From positions 1 to 24,993 of the forward strand of contig JAUUSE010000025.1 in NCBI GenBank assembly GCA_030842085.1: a DNA stretch of 24,993 nt. Direction: 5' to 3'. Positions 1-8,216 of this stretch are shown piece by piece. The notes beneath the pieces are model-generated. The model had not been told where the DNA came from, searched no databases, and saw nothing but the letters and a program-made list of their open reading frames with translations. A program made the translations under genes and the position numbers. The stretch comes from Timburyella sp030842085 (GTDB lineage Bacteria > Bacillota > Clostridia > Oscillospirales > Acutalibacteraceae). Every line of letters starts with the position of its first letter. The first letter of the stretch is position 1.

Positions 1-35
1 CCTTGCAGCAAGTATGCTGTTAAAAAGCAGACAAA

Positions 36-236
36 TCAGTCATCCTTTTTAAATAAATCAATCAGGCAACTGACGAATCCTATTAAAAACATGAAAAAGC
101 CTAAAAAGAACATTATGGGAAACATTATTTCATCACCGTCAAGGCTGCTTCCGAAAAAGTTGATGCCGAGCGCGGAAAATCCAAGAAATATAGCGCCCGC
201 AATGGTAAACGCCGCACATATTATCGTCTTTTTCAT
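36..236 (-). CDS. Small two-helix membrane protein, function unknown
   Basis: This 66-aa protein is almost entirely hydrophobic. A first membrane helix spans about residues 4-29, an acidic loop (SSLDGDE) covers 30-36, a second helix spans about 37-61, and the tail is charged (KKDD). There is no cleavable signal or known motif. The start is well supported: a perfect AGGAGG lies 6 nt upstream of the ATG at 236. It sits about 90 bp downstream of the carB-dapF stop on the same strand with no obvious terminator between them, so it could be co-transcribed. A TATAAT-like hexamer lies between, but it would place the transcript start almost on the ribosome binding site. I do not recognise the family. 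The gene is probably real because of its ribosome binding site and composition; the role is unknown. Confidence 0.7.
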   Translation of the reverse strand: MKKTIICAAFTIAGAIFLGFSALGINFFGSSLDGDEIMFPIMFFLGFFMFLIGFVSCLIDLFKKDD

Positions 237-325
237 TATATTTCCTCCTTAGCATTATTATATTAATCAGGCAGTGCTCTTGTATTGAGTCTTTAATTTA
301 AATTTATGCTCCGCTAAAGCCTAAA

Positions 326-3300
326 TCATATTCTCACAGTGCCGTCGAATACTTTAACAGCGTTGCCCTCCATCCATACCGTTTCGTCGGTGTAGTTTAT
401 GATGAGGTCGCCGCCAAGAAGCATTACCTTTACATTTTCACCCTTTTTGCAGTATCCGTTCTCAACTGCGGCGGCTACAGCCGCGCACGCGCCGGTGCCG
501 CAGGCCATTGTTTCGCCGCTTCCGCGCTCCCATACGCGCATTTTAAGCGTATTTTTATCCACTACCTTTATAAATTCGGTATTCACCCTGCTGGGGAAGA
601 TATCGGCGTTTTCAAACTGCGGGCCGATTTTTTCAATATCGATATTATCGACGTCGTTGCAGAAAACGACGCAGTGCGGGTTGCCCATCGACACACATGT
701 TATATCATAATTTTTGCCGCCTATTTCCGTCCTGCGGGATATTATTTTTTCACCGTCAAGAAGTACGGGAACCTTTTCCGGCGCAAATTCCGCCTTGCCC
801 ATGTCGACATTTACCGAGGAGACTTTACCGTTTTTAGTCGAAAGCTTGAGCGTTTTTATGCCGCTTAACGTCTCTATCGTTATAGTGGTTTTGTCCTTGT
901 CCACAATACCGTTGTCATACACATACTTGCCGACGCAGCGTATGCCGTTGCCGCACATTTTGCCCTCGCTGCCGTCAAGATTAAACATGCGCATCTTAGC
1001 GTCTGCCACTTTCGACGGGCAGATGAGTATTACACCGTCGCCGCCAATGCCGTAATGCCTGTCCGACAGCGCTATTGACAGTGATTCAGGACTTGCAATG
1101 TCCTGCTTAAAGCAGTCAAAATATATATAGTCGTTGCCGCAGCCGTGCATTTTGGTAAATTCAAGCGTCATTTTCTTGTCGCGCATGTTGTTTATATCGA
1201 CCAGCTCGGTGTTGTATTCAGTATACCGGCTGCGCAGACTGTCGGCCACAGCGTTCGCCGTGTCTATTGACGTAAGGCATGGAATGCCAAGCCTGCTTGC
1301 CAGGCAGCGTATCTTTACGCTGTCACGCGCCGGGTCGCGGCCCTTTGTAGAGGTGGAGATTATGTACTGTACAGCGCCGCTTTCCAAAAGCGTCATGGTG
1401 TTTACATCTGACTGATGTATTTTATCCACCGGCTCAACCTCAAAGCCCGCCTCTTTAATGGCGGCTGCCGTACCGTGAGTGGCGTAGAGCTTAAAGCCAA
1501 GCTGGCTGAACTTCTTAGCAACGTCTATTATCTCCGCCTTATCGCTGTTGCGGACCGTAATGAGCACGCCGCCGCCCTTTATCATCTTATAGCCCGCGCC
1601 GATAAGGCCCTTGTAGAGCGCCTCTTCAAACGTTTTGCCGACGCCGAGCACCTCGCCGGTGGACTTCATCTCCGGACCAAGATGGTTGTCAACGTCCTGA
1701 AGCTTTTCAAATGAGAAAACCGGCACCTTTACCGCAACATACGGCGACGACGGATAAAGTCCCGTGCCGTAGCCCATGTCCTTGAGCTTTTCGCCGAGCA
1801 TTGCACGCGTTGCAAGGTCAACCATCGGTACGCCGGTCACCTTGCTTATATACGGCACTGTGCGGGAAGCACGCGGGTTAACCTCTATAACGTACACTTC
1901 GCCGTCATGCAGTATGTACTGTATATTTACAAGACCTTTTGTGTCCATAGCCAGCGCAAGCTTTTTGGTGCACTCTATTATCCTGTCGGTAAGCTTGTCG
2001 TCGAGATGTATCGCAGGGTATATGGCGATGGAGTCGCCGGAGTGTACGCCGGTGCGCTCAACATGCTCCATAATTCCCGGTATGAGTATATCATCGCCGT
2101 CGCATATAGCGTCTACCTCAAGCTCTATACCCATTATATATTTATCAATAAGCACCGGATTTTCTATCTTCTGGCTGAGTATCAGCTCCATAAACTCCAC
2201 AATGTCCTTATCCTCAAAGGCGATGCTCATGTTCTGACCGCCGAGGACGTATGACGGACGCACCAGCACGGGATATCCCAGACGATGTGCGTCTTTAAGC
2301 GCTTCTTCCGTCGTCATAACGGTAGCGCCCGCCGGACGTTTTATCTCAAGCCGCTCCAGCAGCTCGTCGAAGCGCTCGCGGTCCTCCGCCATGTCTATGC
2401 TGTCGGCAGAGGTGCCGAGTATGGGTATGTTGTTCTTGCTCAGATATTTTGTCAGCTTAATTGCCGTCTGCCCGCCGTATGCTACGACAACACCAACCGG
2501 CTGCTCAATCTTAAGTATCGGCTCGACGTCTTCAGGCGTGAGCGGCTCAAAATACAGCCTGTCTGATGTGTCAAAGTCGGTGGATACCGTTTCGGGATTG
2601 TTGTTGATTATCACAACGTCATAACCCTGACGCTTGAGCGCCCAAACGCTGTGCACGCTGGAGTAGTCGAACTCAATGCCCTGGCCTATGCGTATAGGTC
2701 CTGAGCCGAAAACAACAACCGTCTTGTGACCATTGTCCGGCTTGACCGACTCGTTCACCTCATCAAAGGTGGAGTAGAAGTATGGCGTGGCCGCCTCAAA
2801 CTCACCGGCGCAGGTGTCGACCATTTTATAAACGGGATATACCTTGTTTTTTATCTTTTGACCGGATATGCGCTCAATGGCCGTGTCGGTAAAGCCAAGT
2901 CTTTTGCCGCGCATGTACATTTCGTCGTTAAGCTCTGATGTTGAAAGCTCAGCTTCATAATCTGCAAGATTTTTGACGGCATGTAAAAACCACATGTCTA
3001 TCATAGTGGCTTCGTGTATTCTCTCAAGCTGCGTACCGCGGAGTATTAGCTCATATATCTGGAAAAGGCGCTCGTCGGTAGCGGTGTGTATTCTCTCAAG
3101 CAGCTCCTCCGACGGGGTGTTGCTCCACTTCGGCTCATGCGGTGTATCGAGAGAAATCTCAGCGCCTCTGACGGCTTTCATAAGCGCCATTTCAAAGGTG
3201 TCGCCCAGCGCCATGACCTCGCCCGTCGCTTTCATCTGGGTGCCAAGCGTGCGCTTAGTATATACGAATTTATCAAACGGCCACTTTGGCAGCTTAACAG

Positions 3301-4360
3301 CGACATAGTCGAGCGCCGGCTCAAAGCAGGCGTATGTCTTGCCGGTAACGGCATTGGGTATCTCGTCAAGAGTATAACCTATAGCTATCTTAGTGGCAAC
3401 CTTTGCAATTGGGTAGCCCGTCGCTTTAGAAGCCAGTGCAGATGAACGTGATACACGCGGATTAACCTCTATTACAGCATATTCAAAACTGTCGGGATTT
3501 AGCGCGAACTGGCAGTTGCAGCCGCCCTCTACGCCGAGTGCCTGAATTATGTTTATGGCCGCCGTGCGCAGCATCTGATATTCTTTATCGGCGAGCGTCA
3601 GCGCCGGCGCAACAACAATGCTGTCGCCGGTATGTATGCCGACAGGGTCAAAGTTTTCCATGCTGCATATGGTTATGCAGTTGCCGTTTTTGTCGCGCAT
3701 AACTTCAAACTCTATTTCTTTCCAGCCGGATATGCACTTTTCAATAAGCACCTGAGTAATAGGGGAGAGACGCAGACCATCAGCCGCTATTTCGGCAAGC
3801 TCATGCTTGTTTTCGGCAATTCCGCCGCCGGTGCCGCCCAAAGTAAACGCCGGACGCACTATTACCGGATATCCGATATATTCGGCAAAGTCGAGCGCTG
3901 CATCAACGTCGGTGACCACCTTTGACGGAACGCAGGGCTGACCGATTTTTTCCATCGTTTCCTTAAACTTCTCACGGTCCTCGGCCTTGTCTATACATTC
4001 TGGGTCGGCGCCGAGCAGCGTGACGTTGTACTCCTCCAAAAATCCCTCTTTTGCAAGCTGCATGGCAAGCGTAAGTCCCGTCTGCCCGCCGAGCGTCGGG
4101 AGTATGCTGTCTGGGCGCTCCGCCTCAATTATACGTTTAAGGGTGGTGCGGGTGAGCGGCTCAATGTAAATTCTATCCGCCATGGCGGCGTCGGTCATGA
4201 TGGTGGCGGGGTTGGAGTTGACCAGCACTATTTCCAGGCCGTCGTCCTTAAGAGCGCGGCAGGCCTGTGTGCCGGCATAGTCGAATTCCGCAGCCTGGCC
4301 TATCACAATAGGGCCTGAGCCTATGACTAATACTTTCTTTATAGATTTATTCAGCGGCAT
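326..4360 (-). CDS. carB-dapF: Fused carbamoyl-phosphate synthase large chain / diaminopimelate epimerase (CarB-DapF)
   Basis: One 1344-aa reading frame holds two complete enzymes. Residues 1-1063 are CarB, which makes carbamoyl phosphate from ammonia, bicarbonate and 2 ATP for pyrimidines and arginine: the first ATP-grasp half begins VLVIGSGPIVIGQAAEFDYA, the second begins VVVFGSGPIRIGQGIEFDYS near 550, and an MGS-like allosteric domain covers about 930-1050. Residues 1064-1344 are full-length DapF, which epimerises LL- to meso-diaminopimelate for lysine and peptidoglycan, with both catalytic cysteines (KMCGNG, C1136; MACGTG, C1287). The junction (NNMRDKK then MTLEFTKMHGCGND) has no stop. 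The DapF methionine codon at 1171 has no Shine-Dalgarno sequence, so separate initiation is unlikely. The CarB start at 4360 has GGAGGG 8 nt upstream and overlaps the end of carA by 14 bp. Domain assignments are secure; a single polypeptide in the cell is inferred. Confidence 0.95.
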   Translation of the reverse strand: MPLNKSIKKVLVIGSGPIVIGQAAEFDYAGTQACRALKDDGLEIVLVNSNPATIMTDAAMADRIYIEPLTRTTLKRIIEAERPDSILPTLGGQTGLTLAMQLAKEGFLEEYNVTLLGADPECIDKAEDREKFKETMEKIGQPCVPSKVVTDVDAALDFAEYIGYPVIVRPAFTLGGTGGGIAENKHELAEIAADGLRLSPITQVLIEKCISGWKEIEFEVMRDKNGNCITICSMENFDPVGIHTGDSIVVAPALTLADKEYQMLRTAAINIIQALGVEGGCNCQFALNPDSFEYAVIEVNPRVSRSSALASKATGYPIAKVATKIAIGYTLDEIPNAVTGKTYACFEPALDYVAVKLPKWPFDKFVYTKRTLGTQMKATGEVMALGDTFEMALMKAVRGAEISLDTPHEPKWSNTPSEELLERIHTATDERLFQIYELILRGTQLERIHEATMIDMWFLHAVKNLADYEAELSTSELNDEMYMRGKRLGFTDTAIERISGQKIKNKVYPVYKMVDTCAGEFEAATPYFYSTFDEVNESVKPDNGHKTVVVFGSGPIRIGQGIEFDYSSVHSVWALKRQGYDVVIINNNPETVSTDFDTSDRLYFEPLTPEDVEPILKIEQPVGVVVAYGGQTAIKLTKYLSKNNIPILGTSADSIDMAEDRERFDELLERLEIKRPAGATVMTTEEALKDAHRLGYPVLVRPSYVLGGQNMSIAFEDKDIVEFMELILSQKIENPVLIDKYIMGIELEVDAICDGDDILIPGIMEHVERTGVHSGDSIAIYPAIHLDDKLTDRIIECTKKLALAMDTKGLVNIQYILHDGEVYVIEVNPRASRTVPYISKVTGVPMVDLATRAMLGEKLKDMGYGTGLYPSSPYVAVKVPVFSFEKLQDVDNHLGPEMKSTGEVLGVGKTFEEALYKGLIGAGYKMIKGGGVLITVRNSDKAEIIDVAKKFSQLGFKLYATHGTAAAIKEAGFEVEPVDKIHQSDVNTMTLLESGAVQYIISTSTKGRDPARDSVKIRCLASRLGIPCLTSIDTANAVADSLRSRYTEYNTELVDINNMRDKKMTLEFTKMHGCGNDYIYFDCFKQDIASPESLSIALSDRHYGIGGDGVILICPSKVADAKMRMFNLDGSEGKMCGNGIRCVGKYVYDNGIVDKDKTTITIETLSGIKTLKLSTKNGKVSSVNVDMGKAEFAPEKVPVLLDGEKIISRRTEIGGKNYDITCVSMGNPHCVVFCNDVDNIDIEKIGPQFENADIFPSRVNTEFIKVVDKNTLKMRVWERGSGETMACGTGACAAVAAAVENGYCKKGENVKVMLLGGDLIINYTDETVWMEGNAVKVFDGTVRI

Positions 4361-5435
4361 TCTTATTTCCCTCCATCATTTCCATAAATATGTCGAACAG
4401 ATATGCGGTATCCTGCGGACCGGCGGCAGCTTCCGGGTGGAACTGCACTGAGAAGCAGGGCGCATTTTTATATGATACACCCTCGCAGGTGCCGTCGTTG
4501 GCGTTTATGTGGCTTATATCGGCTATGTTGTCAGGCAGACTGTCGTTTACAACATAGTAACCGTGGTTCTGGCTGGTTATGTATACGCGGCCGGTGCGCA
4601 TATCCTTAACTGGGTGGTTTGCGCCGCGGTGACCGTACTTAAGCTTGGCCGTTTTGCCGCCGGCGGCCAGCGCCAGCAGCTGGTGCCCGAGGCAGATGCC
4701 GAAAGTAGGTATTTTAAGCTCAAACAGCTTTTTGACTTCTTCAACTATATCCATATTTACCGACGGGTCGCCAGGGCCGTTTGAAAGCATTATTCCGTCG
4801 GGATTTATTGCTTTTATCTGCTCAGCGGTGGTATTGTACGGCACGCTTATTACATCGCAGCCGCGCTCGTTTAAGCAGCGGCGGATGTTGTCCTTAGCGC
4901 CGAAGTCGAATAAAACCACTTTGTGCTTGGGATTATCTATTTTATATTCCTTTATCTCACTGGAAGACACAAGCGGAACACAGCGGCCGGGAGTATATGA
5001 GCGCAGCTTGTCCATGTCGACGCTGTCGGGGTCGGAGGTTATAACGCCGTTCATAACGCCCGTCTCTCTTATAATTTTGGTGAGTACGCGCGTATCAATG
5101 TCGCTCAGGCCTACAATATTATTATCCTTTAAAAAAGTGTCAATATCGCCTTCGCTTCTAAAGTTTGAAGGATACTGACACCATTTTTTAACAATATAAG
5201 CACTGGGATGCGGCTTCGCGCTTTCAAAATCCTCAGATATAATACCGTAATTACCGATAAGCGGGAAAGTTTGAACAACTATCTGACCATGAAAGCTTGG
5301 GTCGGTCAGCGTTTCAATATATCCCGTCATACCCGTTGTAAATACGACCTCGCCGACTGCCTCGGCTTTAGCACCAAAGGGGCGCCCCTTAAAAACAGTA
5401 CCGTCGGCCAGCACAAGATATGCATATTCCGCCAT
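4347..5435 (-). CDS. carA: Carbamoyl-phosphate synthase small chain (glutaminase subunit)
   Basis: CarA hydrolyses glutamine and passes ammonia to CarB. The 362-aa product has the CarA-specific N-terminal domain (LADGTVFKGRPFGA, TTGMTGYIETLTDPS) and a C-terminal class I glutamine amidotransferase domain. The nucleophile is Cys248 in GICLGHQLLA, followed by SQNHGYYV and the His333/Glu335 pair in VQFHPEA, so the catalytic triad is intact. Two in-frame ATGs are possible, at 5441 and 5435. The AGGAG lies only 2-3 nt from the first but 8 nt from the second, so 5435 (MAEYAYLV) is preferred. The gene leads the carA-carB/dapF operon and overlaps the fusion gene by 14 bp, consistent with translational coupling of subunits that form one complex. 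Upstream is a promoter and a leader terminator (see those entries). Confidence 0.96.
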   Translation of the reverse strand: MAEYAYLVLADGTVFKGRPFGAKAEAVGEVVFTTGMTGYIETLTDPSFHGQIVVQTFPLIGNYGIISEDFESAKPHPSAYIVKKWCQYPSNFRSEGDIDTFLKDNNIVGLSDIDTRVLTKIIRETGVMNGVITSDPDSVDMDKLRSYTPGRCVPLVSSSEIKEYKIDNPKHKVVLFDFGAKDNIRRCLNERGCDVISVPYNTTAEQIKAINPDGIMLSNGPGDPSVNMDIVEEVKKLFELKIPTFGICLGHQLLALAAGGKTAKLKYGHRGANHPVKDMRTGRVYITSQNHGYYVVNDSLPDNIADISHINANDGTCEGVSYKNAPCFSVQFHPEAAAGPQDTAYLFDIFMEMMEGNKNAAE

Positions 5436-5458
5436 TGTCATCGCTCCTTTTTATATAT

Positions 5459-5497
5459 AAAAAAATCCACGTGCCCAAGCCCTGAAGCCGGGCAGTG
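5459..5497 (-). terminator. Intrinsic terminator in the carA leader (attenuator)
   Basis: On the minus strand a stem pairs CACTGCCC with GGGCACGTG (one bulged base), with extra G-U pairs inside, and is followed after 2 nt by seven T residues. Plus-strand arms are at 5468-5476 and 5490-5497, and the A7 run is at 5459-5465. It lies between the carA promoter and the carA ribosome binding site, so read-through must be controlled for the operon to be expressed. A smaller hairpin (GGATG/CATCC and an overlapping GAACA/TGTTC) sits just upstream at 5497-5515. No recognisable PyrR-binding sequence was found, so the ligand or protein is unknown. Confidence 0.7.
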
Positions 5498-5520
5498 AAC
5501 ACAGGATGTTCATCCTAAAT

Positions 5521-5549
5521 ATGATATCGCAAAACCTTGCAAAAGTCAA
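5521..5549 (-). promoter_or_regulatory. Promoter for carA-carB/dapF
   Basis: On the minus strand, TTGACT (5549-5544) and TATCAT (5526-5521) are separated by 17 bp, each matching 5 of 6 consensus bases. The expected transcript start is near 5514, giving a leader of about 80 nt that contains the attenuator-like terminator. Confidence 0.7.
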
Positions 5550-5734
5550 GATTTTTCTATTGTTATTTTAATATCTGCATATATCTGATTTTTACCTGAA
5601 ATATCGATGAAAACCGACGGTCGAATTTTAGCATAGATGTGTATGCTTTGCAGAAAAAGAGGGTGTATCCGGCAGTAATGTAAAAATATAAAAACATATT
5701 GTTTATATGCTTTAAATTTGGGCAAAAAGCGTGA

Positions 5735-5763
5735 TTGAAAAAAGAATAAAAAAATGTTAAACT
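5735..5763 (+). promoter_or_regulatory. Promoter for glnN
   Basis: TTGAAA (5735-5740) and TAAACT (5758-5763) are spaced 17 bp apart. The predicted start near 5770 gives a leader of about 73 nt with a small CTGAG/CTCAG hairpin (5786-5790 with 5811-5815) before the ribosome binding site. No convincing GlnR/TnrA box (TGTNAN7TNACA) was found. The other notable feature of the carA-glnN gap is an 18-bp dyad, AGCATA/TATGCT, at 5630-5647, of unknown role. Confidence 0.55.
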
Positions 5764-5842
5764 ATAGTGAATGATTTATTTGCGGCTGAGGAAAGTCAAT
5801 ACCCCAAAAGCTCAGGGCATTAATTTGCAGGGAGGATAAATA

Positions 5843-7936
5843 ATGGATGTTGTTAAGGAGTTTGGCTCGCTTGTTTTTAATGAGCAGGTAATGCGTGAAA
5901 GGCTGCCGAAAGATATATATAAGGCATTGAGGCGCACGATGCAGGAGCGCAAGGATCTTAATATAGACATAGCAAACGTCGTCGCCAGCGCAATGAAAGA
6001 CTGGGCGGTGGAAAAGGGCGCCACACATTACACACATTGGTTTCAGCCAATGACAGGCATTACGGCGGAAAAGCATGAGGGCTTTATAACTCCCTGCGAC
6101 GACGGAAAGGTAATAATGGAATTTTCCGGCAAAGAGCTGGTAAAGGGTGAGCCGGATGCTTCAAGCTTCCCAAGCGGCGGTATACGCGCGACTTTTGAAG
6201 CAAGGGGATATACTGCATGGGACCCTACCTCTTATGCATTTATTAAGGACAAGACGCTGTGCATACCAACGGCATTCTGTTCATTCAGCGGTGAGGCGCT
6301 TGACAAAAAAACTCCGCTGCTGCGCTCAATGCAGGCAATAAGCCGTCAGGCTATGCGTGTAATAAAGCTGTTCGGCGATGACAGTATAACGGACGTTACC
6401 ACTACGGTAGGCGCCGAGCAGGAGTATTTTCTTATAGACGAGAGCATTTATAAAAAGCGTCCCGACCTCGTATACTGCGGGCGTACATTATTCGGCGCGC
6501 GTCCGTCAAAGGGTCAGGAAATGGAGGACCACTACTTTGGCGTGCTTAAGCCGAGGGTGGCTGCGTTTATGGATGATTTGGACGAGGAGCTGTGGAAGCT
6601 CGGCGTGGTTGCCAAAACCAAGCATAATGAGGTTGCTCCCGGCCAGCATGAGCTTGCGCCGATGTTTTCTACGACAAATATTGCAACTGACCATAATCAG
6701 CTTGTTATGGAGATAATAAAGACTGTAGCCAAGCGTCACGGTTTGGCATGCCTGCTTCATGAAAAGCCCTTTGCCGGCGTCAACGGAAGCGGCAAGCACA
6801 ACAATTGGTCGATGAACACTAATACCGGCGAAAATCTGCTTGACCCGGGCGATACTCCGAGCGAGAATGCGCGTTTTCTGCTTATGCTTGCAGCTGTCAT
6901 AAAAGCAGTGGATGAATATCAGGATTTGCTGCGCATATCCGTCGCAACTCCCGGCAACGACTGCCGTCTTGGCGGCGATGAGGCTCCGCCGGCTATAATA
7001 TCAATTTTTCTGGGCGATGAGCTGACAGCTATATTAGACTGCATTAAAGATGGCAAGCCGTATGACAAGCATGCCGACGGCGAAAAAATGGAGGTAGGCG
7101 TCGACGCCCTACCAAACTTCCCGAAAGATACCACCGACCGCAACAGAACGTCTCCGTTTGCATTTACCGGCAATAAATTTGAGTTCCGCATGCCGGGGTC
7201 GTCGGTGTCAATAGCGGGGCCAAACTTTATAATAAACACAATAGTGGCAGAATCCCTTTGCCAGTTTGCCGACGAACTTGAAAAGGCGGATGATTTTAAA
7301 AAGGCCCTGACTGATATTATAAAAAGGACCATGATAGAGCATGACCGCATAATATTTAACGGCAACAATTACTCAGAAGAGTGGGTAAAAGAGGCTGAAA
7401 GGCGCGGTCTGCTTAATCTTAAATCTTCTGTTGATGCACTGCAGCTTTTCTCGCAGGAAAAAAATATAAAGCTGTTTGAAAAGCACGGCGTGCTGACTAA
7501 GGGAGAACTTTTGGCGCGTCAGGAGATTATGCTGGAAATATGCTACAAAACTATAAATATTGAAGCACTCACCATGCTCGACATAGTCAAGCAGCAGATA
7601 GCCCCTGCCATCATTGAATACATGTCTGACATAAGCCAAGCGATAAACGCCAAAAGGGCGGCTAATGAGAACCTTGGCTGTAAATTAGAGAATAATTTAC
7701 TTGCGAAATTATCGTGCTTATCAGATGAGCTTGACGACAAAATAACCGAGCTTGAAACGGCGGTTGATGCAGCGAAAAAAGAGACGGATGCTATAGAGAC
7801 TGCAAAGGTATATCATGACAGTGTGTTTGAAAAAATGCAGGAGCTGCGCAATGTGGCTGACGAGCTGGAAATGATTACTAAAAAGAGTTATTGGCCGCTT
7901 CCAAGCTATGGAGATATATTATACAGCGTAAAATAA
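5843..7936 (+). CDS. glnN: Type III glutamine synthetase
   Basis: GlnN makes glutamine from glutamate, ammonia and ATP in the cytoplasm. At 697 aa it matches the type III (GlnN) class, which is much longer than type I GlnA (about 440-470 aa). Visible family motifs are SFPSGGIRATFEARGYTAWD, the active-site strand AEQEYFLID, HNEVAPGQHELAPMF, the GSGKHNNWS loop, and NRTSPFAFTGNKFEFR in the ATP/glutamate site. The C-terminal ~130 residues are helical and partly coiled-coil-like, as in the class. The ATG at 5843 has GGGAGG 7 nt upstream. The gene is monocistronic: its own promoter lies upstream, a strong terminator follows, and it is divergent from carA, whose product consumes glutamine. No PII or other nitrogen regulator gene is adjacent. 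Confidence 0.96.
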   Translation: MDVVKEFGSLVFNEQVMRERLPKDIYKALRRTMQERKDLNIDIANVVASAMKDWAVEKGATHYTHWFQPMTGITAEKHEGFITPCDDGKVIMEFSGKELVKGEPDASSFPSGGIRATFEARGYTAWDPTSYAFIKDKTLCIPTAFCSFSGEALDKKTPLLRSMQAISRQAMRVIKLFGDDSITDVTTTVGAEQEYFLIDESIYKKRPDLVYCGRTLFGARPSKGQEMEDHYFGVLKPRVAAFMDDLDEELWKLGVVAKTKHNEVAPGQHELAPMFSTTNIATDHNQLVMEIIKTVAKRHGLACLLHEKPFAGVNGSGKHNNWSMNTNTGENLLDPGDTPSENARFLLMLAAVIKAVDEYQDLLRISVATPGNDCRLGGDEAPPAIISIFLGDELTAILDCIKDGKPYDKHADGEKMEVGVDALPNFPKDTTDRNRTSPFAFTGNKFEFRMPGSSVSIAGPNFIINTIVAESLCQFADELEKADDFKKALTDIIKRTMIEHDRIIFNGNNYSEEWVKEAERRGLLNLKSSVDALQLFSQEKNIKLFEKHGVLTKGELLARQEIMLEICYKTINIEALTMLDIVKQQIAPAIIEYMSDISQAINAKRAANENLGCKLENNLLAKLSCLSDELDDKITELETAVDAAKKETDAIETAKVYHDSVFEKMQELRNVADELEMITKKSYWPLPSYGDILYSVK

Positions 7937-7978
7937 TTTTTGCGGCTTTGGTAATGTAAAGCAAAACTGAATATTAAT

Positions 7979-8017
7979 AAAAGCAGGTGATGCCGTCCAT
8001 GCATCACCTGCTTTTAT
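7979..8017 (+). terminator. Intrinsic terminator after glnN
   Basis: A perfect 12-bp stem (AAGCAGGTGATG, 7981-7992, with CATCACCTGCTT, 8002-8013) has a 9-nt loop and runs into TTTTATTAT. It lies about 45 bp past the glnN stop. Confidence 0.88.
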
Positions 8018-8169
8018 TATGCTGATGTTTCTGGAATGAGGATCTACATTGTGAAATGGCGGGGTGATAGCAAATAAAAATTCCTGCAAATACAAAATAA
8101 ACTTTATAAAAGGTTCGAAAATCTTAAAAAGCTGATTATAAAATAAGTTTATGGTTTATAGATTTAAAT

Positions 8170-8202
8170 AAAAAAATAGCACTGCCGTTAAACGACAGTG
8201 CT
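8170..8202 (-). terminator. Intrinsic terminator of the marR-ABC exporter operon
   Basis: On the minus strand a stem of about 12 bp with one G-U pair (arms 8178-8189 and 8191-8202; AGCACTG at the base) has a very small loop and is followed by ATTTTTTTATTT. It begins 14 bp after the stop of the second ABC gene. Confidence 0.88.
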
Positions 8203-8216
8203 CTAAAACCAATTTA

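Noticed and set aside
399..4169. Many plus-strand open frames inside carB-dapF
   Set aside because: They overlap a certain gene on the other strand, lack ribosome binding sites and have no recognisable motifs; they reflect the codon bias of the real gene.
5673..5700. GlnR/TnrA-type box upstream of glnN
   Set aside because: TGTAAAAATATAAAAACA has the right ends but the second half-site and spacing deviate from TGTNAN7TNACA.
5762..6076. Minus-strand frame over the start of glnN
   Set aside because: Overlaps the glnN promoter, leader and 5' end; no family resemblance and no ribosome binding site.
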